In this document: positions 35,948 through 44,900 of the stretch, in pieces
How the letters are laid out: the number at the start of each line of letters is the position of its first letter
Position numbering within the stretch: position 1 is the stretch's first letter
From: Kangiella sp.
GTDB lineage: Bacteria > Pseudomonadota > Gammaproteobacteria > Enterobacterales > Kangiellaceae
Direction of reading: 5' to 3'
Assembly (NCBI GenBank): GCA_028284185.1
Contig: JANQSG010000018.1
Span: 117,642-181,641 of the forward strand
Length of the DNA: 64,000 nt
Notes under the pieces: generated by a model
Told to the model about the DNA's origin: nothing
Databases searched by the model: none
What the model saw: the letters and a program-made list of their open reading frames with translations, nothing else
Program-made: the position numbers and the translations under genes

Positions 35948-36904
35948 ATGAACTTAAAACAACTAATATTTATAGCTGCTACGAGTTTGGCAGTCCAGGC
36001 TTGTGCACCAATGACCTATAATATTAAACAGCCTGAACCATCTAGTATTACTTTTAAACAAGTTGATCATAAAGATATAGTGCAATTAGTCTTGAATGAT
36101 AAGCGTCCAGAGCATGACAAAATTTTTAGTCATGGTGTATTGAAGGCTGATCTTCTAATGAATAATGTTGCTGTTGAACCAATCTCTTTCCTAAAGAAAA
36201 ACACAGAAGCTGAGTTAGCAGCAAGAAATATGGCTGTTAAATTTGAAGAAGAAGGCATCAGTGTGGATATTAATAAATTTACTATTCGTAACCACAGAAC
36301 AAATGCTTATACGCCATTTATTACAATGACTATGTTAAGTGCGGATGTTCATACTGAGAATGGTAAGAAAAGAATAGGAGCTTTTATCAAAAGAGGTAAA
36401 ACACCTGTTTGGAGTTTTCAAGAAATTATCGAACCAACTCTTAACCAGCCTTTAGGTTTGGTGGTAAAAGAATTTGTAGCAAAATTAAACAAATTGCTTT
36501 TGAATCAAAAAGTTAGCGACTTGGAAGTAGAGCAGCTTGCTTCAAAATTAGTTAATAATAAAATAAGTGGCACAAGTTATATGGATGTATATCAATTAGG
36601 GTTCTCAAATAATCCTTTAGCTATAGATCCGTTAATAAAATTAGCTAAGCATGATGATGAGTATGTAAGAATTGCAGCGATTTCAAGTTTAGGAACTTTA
36701 CAAGCTGAAAAGGCTATCCCACTTCTTAAAGATATCTATGTAACAGCTAAAACCTGGCAAGATAGAGGTATGGTGTTGAAAGCTATGGGTGATATGGGAA
36801 CTGAAGAATCGATGGCTTTTTTAAAGAAAGCACAATCTGAATTAAGCTCAAAGAATGAAAAAGAAAGAGCTTGGAGCGGTGAAATCATCAATTTATATTT
36901 ATAA
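35948..36904 (+). CDS. Lipoprotein with C-terminal HEAT repeats
   Basis: A 318-residue protein with a lipoprotein-type signal (AVQAC, Cys19). The middle region has strand-rich, unrecognised sequence. HEAT repeats occupy about 210-300 (ALIKLAKHDDEY-like unit, then ISSLGTLQAEKAIPLLKDIY and MGDMGTEESMAFLKKA). It probably binds a partner protein at a membrane surface; the function is unknown. RBS GAGAGG precedes the ATG. Confidence 0.65.
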   Translation: MNLKQLIFIAATSLAVQACAPMTYNIKQPEPSSITFKQVDHKDIVQLVLNDKRPEHDKIFSHGVLKADLLMNNVAVEPISFLKKNTEAELAARNMAVKFEEEGISVDINKFTIRNHRTNAYTPFITMTMLSADVHTENGKKRIGAFIKRGKTPVWSFQEIIEPTLNQPLGLVVKEFVAKLNKLLLNQKVSDLEVEQLASKLVNNKISGTSYMDVYQLGFSNNPLAIDPLIKLAKHDDEYVRIAAISSLGTLQAEKAIPLLKDIYVTAKTWQDRGMVLKAMGDMGTEESMAFLKKAQSELSSKNEKERAWSGEIINLYL

Positions 36905-36986
36905 ATAAAACTGCGGCCTTACATATTTTAGTGAAAACTGATATCAGAAGATTTAGTTATCATTTAATAAAAGTGTTGTATAAAAA

Positions 36987-37337
36987 TTAATCTTTTGCCG
37001 CGTAAATCCATGCTTGGCGACCAGAAGCGAAGTTGCCAAGCACTCTTTGATAATCATCAACTTCGTACTTATCTGCTTGAGATAATTCTTCTGCAGTGAT
37101 CTCAAAAATCATACCTGATACCTTATCTTGATAGTTACCGGTTGCTACTATGATCGGGTGATATTTTTCACCACTAATGGCAAGCACATTAGGATCGGTA
37201 ATTTCTAATTGCTTGATACGGTAGCCAAGCAAACTATCTTTAAAACCAACTAACTCGCGACCAAAGGTTTCTAACTGAACGGTTTTAAGTTGTAAGGTAC
37301 CATAAGAAAATAGTAGTTCTTTATTATTAGGCTGCAT
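36987..37337 (-). CDS. Gamma-glutamylcyclotransferase (AIG2-like) family protein
   Basis: The 116-residue protein carries the family motif LLFSYGTLQLKTVQLETFG, the loop that binds the gamma-glutamyl group, and a Glu in SQADKYEVDDYQRV at the usual catalytic position. Substrates in this family vary (glutathione products or gamma-glutamylamines), so only the class is assigned. It overlaps rsmD by 11 nt, downstream in the same transcript. Confidence 0.88.
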   Translation of the reverse strand: MQPNNKELLFSYGTLQLKTVQLETFGRELVGFKDSLLGYRIKQLEITDPNVLAISGEKYHPIIVATGNYQDKVSGMIFEITAEELSQADKYEVDDYQRVLGNFASGRQAWIYAAKD

Positions 37338-37944
37338 TAAGATTGCTCACTTGGAAGAGTTTATAGAGTAACTGTCCTGCTTTTTTATCTTTTAGTAGTT
37401 GCCAATGTTTAGGAATTTCTAATTCCAAACCTTGTTCTGTTTCTAAATAAATTAGAGTTTCCGGTTTAAGCCATTTGGCAGTCGTTAACAAATCGATAAC
37501 TTTTTGGGCAATGCCTTTATGAAAAGGTGGATCGAGCAACACCAGATCGAATTCATACTGATTATTGCTTATGTATTTAAGGGCGTCGCCAGTAATCAAG
37601 CTGGATTGTTTAGTGCCAAGCAATTCCAGGTTATTGGCTAATTGGCCTGCGGCTTTGCTATTTAATTCGACGAATTGCACCCAATCGGCGCCGCGTGACA
37701 GCGCTTCAATGCCTAAAGCACCTGAGCCAGCAAATAGATCCAAAACTTTAGTGTCATGAATATCCGCTTGCAGCCAATTAAACAAGGTTTCACGCACTCT
37801 ATCTAAGCTGGGTCTTAGGCCTTCAACTTCAATAAAAGATAGTTTGCGTCCTTTCCATTGGCCGCCAATAATCCGAAAACCGCCTTTTTTAGTTCGAGTC
37901 GGCTTTTTGTTTTTTGCTGGATTGAGTTTATTGCGATTGGCCAT
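37327..37944 (-). CDS. rsmD: 16S rRNA (guanine-966-N2) methyltransferase
   Basis: RsmD methylates G966 of 16S rRNA in the assembled small subunit. The 205 residues contain GGFRIIGGQWKGRKL, the SAM loop VLDLFAGSGALGIEALSRGA and the catalytic LLDPPFHKG. Divergent from ftsY, as in many gammaproteobacteria. Confidence 0.95.
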   Translation of the reverse strand: MANRNKLNPAKNKKPTRTKKGGFRIIGGQWKGRKLSFIEVEGLRPSLDRVRETLFNWLQADIHDTKVLDLFAGSGALGIEALSRGADWVQFVELNSKAAGQLANNLELLGTKQSSLITGDALKYISNNQYEFDLVLLDPPFHKGIAQKVIDLLTTAKWLKPETLIYLETEQGLELEIPKHWQLLKDKKAGQLLYKLFQVSNLNAA

Positions 37945-38114
37945 ATTGTAAGAATAGAAGTAAATTTGCGCTGCTATCGATTTCCAGGCTTACTAGCCTT
38001 TGGTGAAAATGATAGGATAACGCCTTTATTGGTTTTCACAAGTGGTGATTTTCACAAGTGGAGCCAGTAAGCTATTTTAAACAATGATGCGCAGCTGTTA
38101 ATTAAAGAGATTCC

Positions 38115-39389
38115 ATGAGCGAAAAGACAAAAGGTGGCCTGTTCGGCTTTTTCCGAAAAAAAGAATCCGAGCCTGAAATTGAAGAGTCATCATCCATAGA
38201 AGAAAAACTTGAAAATCATCAAGATACTGCCAATGTTTCAGAAGAATTATTGCCGCAGGCAGAAGAAGTGGAGAAAGTGGAAGAAGCGCAGGTTGCTGGC
38301 ACTTCCGAAAATGCTAAACAAGAATTAACGGAAGCGGTCGAGAAGTTAAATCAAGAACTTTCTGATCACGTAAACGTTTCTATTGCAGATGCAGATGTAG
38401 AAGTGGCTGATGAAATATCTACAGAATTGGACATTGAGCTTGCACAACCTCAGGCAAAGCCTGAAAAAGTAGGCTTTTTTGCCCGTTTAAAGTCGGGTCT
38501 AAGTAAAACCCGTAGTCAATTAACCAGTGGCATTGCTGATCTGGTTTTGGGCTCCAAACAAATTGATGATGATTTGTTGGAAGAAATCGAAACTCAGCTA
38601 TTGATGGCTGATGTTGGGGTCGAAGCTACGCGTAAGATTATTGACGATCTGACGGATAAAGCTGAGCGCAAAGAATTAAACGATCCGCAAGCTCTGATCG
38701 GTCGGTTACAAGAGCTGCTTTCTGAAATCGTAGCGCCCTGCTCCGTGCCATTAGCAATTACTAAAAAACCTTTTGTGATTTTAATGGTTGGTGTGAATGG
38801 TGTGGGCAAGACTACCACTATTGGTAAATTGGCGAAAAAATTCCAGGGTGAAGGCAAATCGGTCATGTTGGCGGCGGGCGATACTTTCCGGGCAGCGGCG
38901 GTGGAGCAATTACAGGTTTGGGGCGAGCGCAATAATATTCATGTGACGGCGCAACATACCGGTGCCGATTCTGCTTCGGTGGTGTTTGATGCACTGCAGG
39001 CAGCACAAGCGCGTGATATTGATGTTTTGATTGCGGATACTGCAGGGCGTTTGCATACCAAATCCAACCTAATGGATGAATTGGAAAAAGTAGTCAGAGT
39101 TATGCAGAAACTGGATCCGACGGCACCGCACGAAACCATGCTGGTGGTGGATGCTGGCACTGGGCAAAATGCTTTAAGTCAGGCTGAACATTTTAATAAG
39201 GCGGTAGCTTTATCGGGTATTTCCATTACCAAACTTGACGGCACCGCCAAAGGCGGGGTAGTTTTTGCCTTAGCGGATAAATTATCTATTCCGATCCGTT
39301 TTATCGGGGTTGGTGAAGGGATTGATGATTTGCGTCCATTTAATAGTCAGGATTTTATTGAAGCGCTTTTTTCCAAAGATATAGAGTAA
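38115..39389 (+). CDS. ftsY: Signal recognition particle receptor FtsY
   Basis: FtsY docks the SRP-ribosome complex at the inner membrane. The 424 residues have an acidic N-terminal domain (about 1-120), the NG domain from GFFARLKSGLSKTR, and the GTPase loop GVNGVGKTT at about 226-234, followed by DTFRAAAVEQL and TKLDGTAKGG. First gene of ftsY-ftsE-ftsX. ftsE begins 11 nt downstream. Confidence 0.97.
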   Translation: MSEKTKGGLFGFFRKKESEPEIEESSSIEEKLENHQDTANVSEELLPQAEEVEKVEEAQVAGTSENAKQELTEAVEKLNQELSDHVNVSIADADVEVADEISTELDIELAQPQAKPEKVGFFARLKSGLSKTRSQLTSGIADLVLGSKQIDDDLLEEIETQLLMADVGVEATRKIIDDLTDKAERKELNDPQALIGRLQELLSEIVAPCSVPLAITKKPFVILMVGVNGVGKTTTIGKLAKKFQGEGKSVMLAAGDTFRAAAVEQLQVWGERNNIHVTAQHTGADSASVVFDALQAAQARDIDVLIADTAGRLHTKSNLMDELEKVVRVMQKLDPTAPHETMLVVDAGTGQNALSQAEHFNKAVALSGISITKLDGTAKGGVVFALADKLSIPIRFIGVGEGIDDLRPFNSQDFIEALFSKDIE

Positions 39390-39400
39390 AATTATTATAA

Positions 39401-40081
39401 ATGATTGAATTTCATCAGGTTTTTAAACGGTATGAAGGTGGCCATGAAGCCCTTAAAGGGGTTAGTTTTGCGCTTCAATCTGGTGAAATGGCCTTTCTTA
39501 CCGGGCACTCTGGAGCTGGTAAAAGCACTCTTTTAAAGCTGATCGCTTTAATGGAACGCCCTACTCGTGGTCAAGTAATTTTAGATGGACAAAATATCTC
39601 TAAAGCTAAAGACCGGCATATTCCTTTGCATCGCCGCAAGATTGGCATGATTTTTCAGGATCACCGCTTGCTTTATGATCGCACGGTATTTGACAATGTC
39701 GCCCTACCTTTGATTATTGCTGGTGTTGCCGAGCGCGATATTCCGAAAAGGGTCCGAGCAGCTTTAGATAAGGTGGGTTTGCTCAATAAAGAAAAGCAGT
39801 TACCGATCCAGTTATCCGGTGGTGAGCAGCAAAGAGTGGGTATTGCCCGTGCAGTGGTGAATAAGCCGCCGCTATTATTGGCGGATGAGCCAACGGGAAA
39901 TCTTGATCCAGAACTGTCTGCTGAAATTATGTCACTGTTTGAGCAGTTCAATCAGGTTGGGGTCAGTGTTTTGATCGCTTCGCACGATTTAGGTTTGATT
40001 GCACGTTTAAAGCATCCGGTGATCACACTAAAAGATGGTCGCACCATTCGTAATGATTTAACAGAAGAGGTGGTTGCATAA
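39401..40081 (+). CDS. ftsE: Cell division ATP-binding protein FtsE
   Basis: FtsE and FtsX form an ABC-type complex that activates septal peptidoglycan hydrolases. The 226 residues have the Walker A GHSGAGKST (35-43), signature LSGGEQQRVGIARA and Walker B LLLADEPTGNLDPE. The stop codon overlaps the ftsX start (TAATG). Confidence 0.97.
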   Translation: MIEFHQVFKRYEGGHEALKGVSFALQSGEMAFLTGHSGAGKSTLLKLIALMERPTRGQVILDGQNISKAKDRHIPLHRRKIGMIFQDHRLLYDRTVFDNVALPLIIAGVAERDIPKRVRAALDKVGLLNKEKQLPIQLSGGEQQRVGIARAVVNKPPLLLADEPTGNLDPELSAEIMSLFEQFNQVGVSVLIASHDLGLIARLKHPVITLKDGRTIRNDLTEEVVA

Positions 40082-41049
40082 TGGCAGGCGCTTCAAAACA
40101 GGCAACAACCCATAAGATCAGTATTTTTGACCGTTTCGCAATGGGCTTGAAACTGCACCGAAAAAATGCGGTGACTTGTTTGTTGCAAATCTTAAAACAC
40201 CCTGCCAACAGTCTTTTAACCATTATGGTGTTAGCCATTGCACTGGCTTTGCCTGGGATTTTTTACATAGTCACCAATAACGCAAAAGCTTTATCTGGCG
40301 ATTGGGATTCCAGCATGGCCATGTCCTTGTATTTGGAAAAAAGCGCGAACGAAAATAAGGCCCGAGAATTGGTGGCTGATTTGCTGGAAAGTGCTGAATA
40401 TAAAAGCGTCAGCTTGATGACTAAAGAAGAGGCGTTAGAAGAGTTTAAGCAAAATTCAGGGCAAGCCAATGCTTTGGAAATGCTGGAAGAAAATCCGTTG
40501 CCGATGGTCATAACCATAGTACCCGGTGATGAGAATATTAGTCCTGAGCTATTACAAAATCGGGCCGCCGAACTTGAAGCCAATCCATTGGTTGAGTTTG
40601 CGATACTGGATACTCAATGGATTTTGCGCTATCAGGAAATTCTTAAGGTTTCGGAAAAAATAGGCAGTTTTATCAGTTTGTTATTGGCTATTGGTGTTTT
40701 GTTGATCGTAGGTAACACTATTCGTTTGGCCATTTTAAACCGGCGCGAAGAAATTCAGGTGATTAAACTGGTCGGTGCCACCGATGCCTTTATTCGCCGC
40801 CCTTTTCTCTATACTGGTTTTTGGTATGGTTTAATTGCAGGGCTGATTGCTGCCTTGATGATCAGTATTTTAAGTAATCTAATCGGTAGCTCCGCCAGCC
40901 GCCTGGCTGAACTTTATCAAAGCAGCTACCAATTATTGGGCTTGTCTGGCACTCAAGTTTTAGCACTAATCGGTATTGGCGCCCTCCTCGGCTTAGTTGG
41001 TGCCTGGATCTCCGTTCGCAAGCACCTTAAAGAAATTCAGCCTACTTAA
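40081..41049 (+). CDS. ftsX: Cell division protein FtsX
   Basis: FtsX is the membrane partner of FtsE. The 322 residues have one helix near 41-62, an extracytoplasmic loop of about 110 residues, and three C-terminal helices (about 195-215, 245-270, 295-315) with the RREEIQVIKLVGATDAFIRRPF segment of MacB/FtsX permeases. In many relatives rpoH follows at once; here an inverted block intervenes. Confidence 0.95.
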   Translation: MAGASKQATTHKISIFDRFAMGLKLHRKNAVTCLLQILKHPANSLLTIMVLAIALALPGIFYIVTNNAKALSGDWDSSMAMSLYLEKSANENKARELVADLLESAEYKSVSLMTKEEALEEFKQNSGQANALEMLEENPLPMVITIVPGDENISPELLQNRAAELEANPLVEFAILDTQWILRYQEILKVSEKIGSFISLLLAIGVLLIVGNTIRLAILNRREEIQVIKLVGATDAFIRRPFLYTGFWYGLIAGLIAALMISILSNLIGSSASRLAELYQSSYQLLGLSGTQVLALIGIGALLGLVGAWISVRKHLKEIQPT

Positions 41050-42312
41050 TCAAAACCAGTCTTCTAGCTCTTTTTGAAAGTAATCTTTTTGAAATTGATT
41101 ATCACTTAATTCTATAGCGTAATTCATAGCTTTTTTACTCTGTTCAACTTTCCCAAGTTGTTTTAAACAAAAGGCTTTGGCCACAAATAATAAATGATAT
41201 TGGCTTAACTGCCCTACTTGTTCCAACCTTTCAATAAGCTTCAAAGCTTCTTCTAATTTATTGGTATAAGCTAATGCGATTGCAGCATTGAGCTGAATAA
41301 TTGGAGAAGATTGGTATTGAATTAATTTTTGATAAAGACCATAAATTTGTAGCCAGTCGGTTTGCTCAAAGGTTTTAGAGGTTGAATGAACAGCGCTTAT
41401 GGCTGCTTGTATTTGATAAGGACCTAGTCGCCTTAAAGCAACGGCAGATGCGAGGTAATAATTTCCTTGATCAATCCATTTGGTTTGCCATAAGTTACGA
41501 TTTTGTTCTTTTAATTTAATACTTCTACCGAACTTATCGATCCGTGCATTAAAACGGGCGTAGTTGAATGCCATAAGCGCTTGTAAACCCAGTAGCTCTG
41601 AGCGGTGAGGTAACTGCTGGTCAACCAACTTAGCTAAATGCATAGCTTCTTTTGCCAGGGGCTTTGAACTTAGGTATTGACTGCCTTTCGAGTAATAGGC
41701 TTCGTTAAAAATAAGATAAATAACGCCGAGAACACCTGATAAGCGCTGTTCAAGCTGATCTGATTGGGGTATTTGATAGGGAATATTGTTTTTCTTAATT
41801 TTTTGTTTAGCGCGAACCAAGCGCTGTGCCATGGTTGGATGCTTGAGCAGAAATGCTTTGGCAATTTCATCAGTACTAAAGCCACAAATGGTATTTAGAG
41901 TAAGTGCAACTTGTGAGGCTGTATCCAGTGCTGGATGGCAACAAGTGAAGATTAACTCTAAGCGTCGATCCTGCAATGATTTTTCAATGTCCTCATTATC
42001 AAAAGCTCCGTTCCCAATGGCTTCATTAAACTGAGTTAGATTTTGTTGTTTTTTAGTATGCGACTGATTTTTTCTAATTATATCAATGGCTTTACGTTTG
42101 GCCGTGATAAATAGCCAGCCCTCTGGATTAGCAATTATGCCCTGCTCTTGCCAACTTCTTATGGCGCTAATAGTTGCTTCTTGTAAGGCTTCTTCTGCTA
42201 AATCGAGACTTTTAAAGTGATAAGTTAGTTGCGATAGGATTTTTCCGTAACAGGAACGCACTGCCTTTTCGATTTGAATTTCAATTGGGTCAGTGCGATT
42301 CGGTTTTCTCAC
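41050..42312 (-). CDS. ECF sigma factor with C-terminal TPR-like extension (ECF42 type)
   Basis: The 420-residue protein has sigma region 2 (about 15-85; YHFKSLDLAEEALQEATISAI), region 4 (about 125-180) and a 230-residue helical C-terminal domain with the block GVLGVIYLIFNEAYY. That layout defines the ECF42 group, which lacks a classical anti-sigma factor and is found beside DGPF/YCII proteins. The next gene upstream is exactly such a protein. Its own control is probably by the C-terminal domain. Confidence 0.9.
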   Translation of the reverse strand: MRKPNRTDPIEIQIEKAVRSCYGKILSQLTYHFKSLDLAEEALQEATISAIRSWQEQGIIANPEGWLFITAKRKAIDIIRKNQSHTKKQQNLTQFNEAIGNGAFDNEDIEKSLQDRRLELIFTCCHPALDTASQVALTLNTICGFSTDEIAKAFLLKHPTMAQRLVRAKQKIKKNNIPYQIPQSDQLEQRLSGVLGVIYLIFNEAYYSKGSQYLSSKPLAKEAMHLAKLVDQQLPHRSELLGLQALMAFNYARFNARIDKFGRSIKLKEQNRNLWQTKWIDQGNYYLASAVALRRLGPYQIQAAISAVHSTSKTFEQTDWLQIYGLYQKLIQYQSSPIIQLNAAIALAYTNKLEEALKLIERLEQVGQLSQYHLLFVAKAFCLKQLGKVEQSKKAMNYAIELSDNQFQKDYFQKELEDWF

Positions 42313-42321
42313 AAGTAAGCT

Positions 42322-42678
42322 TTAGCCTGGTAATTGCATAATAGGGCGAACTTCAATGCTGCCATATTTGGCACTAGGAATTTTTGCGGCATATTCAAGG
42401 GCTTGATCTAAATTTTCACACTCCAGTAGATAGTAACCACCTAGTACCTCTTTGGTTTCTGCAAAGGGGCCATCAGTCACTAGTGATTCACCATCACGAA
42501 CTCGAACAGTGGTTGCCGTAGCAACCGGCTCTAATGGCTCGCCACCAATGAAGGCTCCGGCTGCTTTGACCTCTTCAGTGAAGGCTCCATATTCTTGAAT
42601 TAATTGCATAAATTGGTCGCTACCTGGTGTTGGCTCTGCTGATTCAGCTGCGTAAATCATTAATAAATATTGCATCAT
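42322..42678 (-). CDS. DGPF/YCII-domain protein, ECF42 partner
   Basis: The 118-residue protein opens with MQYLLMIYA and has the eponymous DGPF at 69-72 in SLVTDGPFAETKEVLGGYYL, with the conserved GG and acidic residues of the YCII-like ferredoxin fold. Family members are encoded by ECF42 sigma genes and are presumed targets or sensors; chemistry is unknown. It lies 9 nt upstream of the sigma gene in the same direction. Confidence 0.92.
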   Translation of the reverse strand: MMQYLLMIYAAESAEPTPGSDQFMQLIQEYGAFTEEVKAAGAFIGGEPLEPVATATTVRVRDGESLVTDGPFAETKEVLGGYYLLECENLDQALEYAAKIPSAKYGSIEVRPIMQLPG

Positions 42679-42763
42679 AGACTCCTCTTTTAGCTATCAA
42701 TATAAGGTTTATTCATTAGCAAAGACGGATGGGGTATTCAATTATCGACAAAGTTATAGAATT

Positions 42764-43126
42764 TTATTTATCTTTTTGCCATAACCAAAGCGATAAACCT
42801 ATTAATGCGGGCATGGCTTGAGTAATTAAAATACTTGGTTTGGCGGTTATAGCGCCAAAAATACCGGCAATTATCACACAGCTTAGAAAGAAGATTTTTA
42901 GATCGCGGCGTCCTGTGATCAGTCCCCAGATAAGCCCAGCTGCCAGAAAGCCGTTATAAAGCCCTTGATTGGCGGCTAAAGTTGCTGAAGCGCTGGAAAC
43001 CTGTTCGCTCATATTAAATATTTTGCGCCCAATTGGGTGATCCCAATAGAACATTTCCAATACTAAAATACCGATATGCTCGATCGCTACAAGCCCGGTT
43101 ATAAGGTTTGCAATTTTCTTTAACAT
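42764..43126 (-). CDS. DUF1304 membrane protein
   Basis: The 120-residue protein has four predicted helices (about 5-25, 50-70, 75-95, 98-116) and the DUF1304 features VAIEHIGILVLEMFYW near the start and NQGLYNGFLAAGLIWG in the middle. No function is established. It is in the same orientation as the ECF42 genes and may share a transcript. Confidence 0.85.
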   Translation of the reverse strand: MLKKIANLITGLVAIEHIGILVLEMFYWDHPIGRKIFNMSEQVSSASATLAANQGLYNGFLAAGLIWGLITGRRDLKIFFLSCVIIAGIFGAITAKPSILITQAMPALIGLSLWLWQKDK

Positions 43127-43154
43127 CCTGTTTTACCTAATTATTTCCGCAAAA

Positions 43155-43544
43155 TTATTCTGGCATAGCCATATGAAAGAAATTACACTTATTGCCATCA
43201 AGATCGCGAAAATAGCCTGCATAAAAACTATCACCGCGAGGACCCGCCGGACCTTCACAGGTGGCACCAAGTTCAATGGCTTTATGGTACATTTTATCCA
43301 CGATTGTGGGTGATTCCATTTGAAAGGCCACCATAACACCATTGCCAATGCTGGCTTTTTCACCATTAAAAGGTTTGGTTACCGATACCGCAGCACCGTC
43401 ACCAATACCATTCCAGGCGACGAAAGTATCTGTCTCCATCATGCGGCCAACCCCTAATTCAGCAAATAAGGCGTCGTAAAATGCTGCCGCCCGCTCTAAA
43501 TCATTGGTTCCAAGAGTCACATAACCAATCATAATTTTCTCCAA
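43155..43544 (-). CDS. VOC-family (glyoxalase-fold) protein
   Basis: The 129-residue protein shows the beta-alpha-beta-beta-beta modules of the VOC superfamily: VTLGTNDLERAAAFYDALFAELG at the start and GYFRDLDGNKCNFFHMA at the end. Proteins of this type often accompany DGPF and ECF42 genes. Substrate unknown. It is the first gene of the leftward block, divergent from rpoH. Confidence 0.9.
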   Translation of the reverse strand: MEKIMIGYVTLGTNDLERAAAFYDALFAELGVGRMMETDTFVAWNGIGDGAAVSVTKPFNGEKASIGNGVMVAFQMESPTIVDKMYHKAIELGATCEGPAGPRGDSFYAGYFRDLDGNKCNFFHMAMPE

Positions 43545-43638
43545 ATATAATAAATATCAATAAATTATAATGCGTCATAGGTATTTTCCAGTAAAAATTG
43601 AAACTTTTTCCTCAGAATTTCCTCTTATTAGTAGCTTT

Positions 43639-43665
43639 TTAGCACTCTAAACAAAGGAGTGCTAA
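43639..43665. promoter_or_regulatory. CIRCE operator 1 (HrcA site) upstream of rpoH
   Basis: TTAGCACTC, nine bases, then GAGTGCTAA: a perfect match to the CIRCE consensus bound by the HrcA repressor. It is centred about 75 bp upstream of the rpoH start codon. The hrcA gene is in this window at 52.9-53.9 kb. Confidence 0.93.
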
Positions 43666-43669
43666 AAAA

Positions 43670-43696
43670 TTAGCACTCTGGTACAAAGAGTGCTAA
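43670..43696. promoter_or_regulatory. CIRCE operator 2 (HrcA site) upstream of rpoH
   Basis: A second perfect CIRCE: TTAGCACTC, nine bases, GAGTGCTAA. It starts 31 bp after the first, about three helical turns, so two HrcA dimers could sit on the same face. It ends 31 bp before the rpoH ATG. A TATAGA-like -10 (43697-43702) touches it. Confidence 0.93.
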
Positions 43697-43727
43697 TATA
43701 GATAACAAGTTTTTACAGGAGAAAAGC

Positions 43728-44576
43728 ATGAGCGAAACTTCAATGTCTATGGCGTTAGCCGTACCTACAGGCAGCATCGAGGGTTATATCTCGTCTGTCA
43801 ATGCGATTCCTGTGCTGTCTTTGGAAGAAGAGCAGGAATTGGCTCATAGTTTCAGAAATGAAGAAAATTTAGACGCAGCGCGTCAGTTAGTGATTGCTCA
43901 CTTGCGTTTTGTGGCTCATATAGCAAGAAGTTATAATGGCTATGGTCTGCCACAGGCTGACCTTATTCAAGAAGGTAATATTGGCCTGATGAAGGCGGTA
44001 AAGCGCTTTGATCCGACAATGGGTGTGCGTTTGGTGTCTTTTGCGGTACATTGGATCAAAGCTGAAATTCACGAATATGTGTTGAAAAACTGGCGTATCG
44101 TTAAGGTTGCGACCACTAAAGCACAGCGTAAATTGTTCTTTAACTTGCGCTCTAAAAAGAAGTCATTGAGTTGGCTAAATCAGGCGGAAGTTAAAGCGAT
44201 CGCGGAAGATTTGAATGTATCACCAGAAGAGGTGGTGCGTATGGAAGGGCGCCTGAACGCGCACGATGCGGCTTTTGATGCTCCAGCTATTGATGATGAC
44301 ACTCAAGCTTATGCACCGGTACATTATTTAGAGTCCAAAAGTCTCGATCCGGCTGTCGAAGTTGAACAAACTGACTGGCAAGATCAGCGTGAAGCACGTT
44401 TGATGTCTGCCATGAAAACGCTTGATGAGCGCAGCCAGGATATTTTGCAACAACGCTGGTTAAGTGATCAAAAGGCCACTTTGCATGATTTGGCTGGAAA
44501 ATACGGCATTTCTGCAGAACGTATTCGGCAGCTGGAGAAAAATGCCATGAATAAGATTAAAAACGCCATTGCCTAA
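43728..44576 (+). CDS. rpoH: Heat-shock sigma factor RpoH (sigma-32)
   Basis: RpoH directs RNA polymerase to chaperone and protease genes. The 282 residues have region 2 ([19 protein letters not shown]), the diagnostic RpoH box QRKLFFNLR (133-141) and a region 4 helix-turn-helix ending [17 protein letters not shown]. The ATG at 43728 follows AGGAG. Unlike the usual arrangement it is not directly behind ftsX. Two CIRCE operators precede it, so transcription is likely repressed by HrcA. Confidence 0.97.
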   Translation: MSETSMSMALAVPTGSIEGYISSVNAIPVLSLEEEQELAHSFRNEENLDAARQLVIAHLRFVAHIARSYNGYGLPQADLIQEGNIGLMKAVKRFDPTMGVRLVSFAVHWIKAEIHEYVLKNWRIVKVATTKAQRKLFFNLRSKKKSLSWLNQAEVKAIAEDLNVSPEEVVRMEGRLNAHDAAFDAPAIDDDTQAYAPVHYLESKSLDPAVEVEQTDWQDQREARLMSAMKTLDERSQDILQQRWLSDQKATLHDLAGKYGISAERIRQLEKNAMNKIKNAIA

Positions 44577-44587
44577 TGGCGTTTTTT
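44559..44587 (+). terminator. Intrinsic terminator of rpoH
   Basis: AACGCCATT and AATGGCGTT pair around a 4-nt loop and are followed by TTTTTT. The hairpin overlaps the last codons and stop of rpoH. Confidence 0.9.
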
Positions 44588-44900
44588 CTTCTGACTGACA
44601 AAAATTGACACTAATTGGCTTTAATTAATAATCCCTCCCAGTTCTCGATAATTTAATATTAACCTTCATAAGCTTTTGATTTAACAAGATTTTTTTAAAA
44701 TATAGTCGAATTATCAGCTTTTCCTGACATTTCTCTCAACAATTCCATAAACAAGTATAAAATATGATAACTATTTGATTATTAAGGAAATATATTTAAT
44801 TGTGTCGGATTTTTATACAGTTTTTATTGATCTCGGTCACAACATAATCAATACTTGAATTACATATTTAATAATATTTTCGTTACTTAGGGGAAATCAA
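44588..44900. other. AT-rich intergenic region with a CRP-like site
   Basis: This region is strongly AT-rich and has no credible gene. At 44826-44841, ATTGA-TCTCGG-TCACA resembles the CRP consensus TGTGA-N6-TCACA, with a perfect right half and two changes on the left. It lies about 60 bp upstream of the next start codon, so it may govern the solute-binding protein. Confidence 0.4.
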
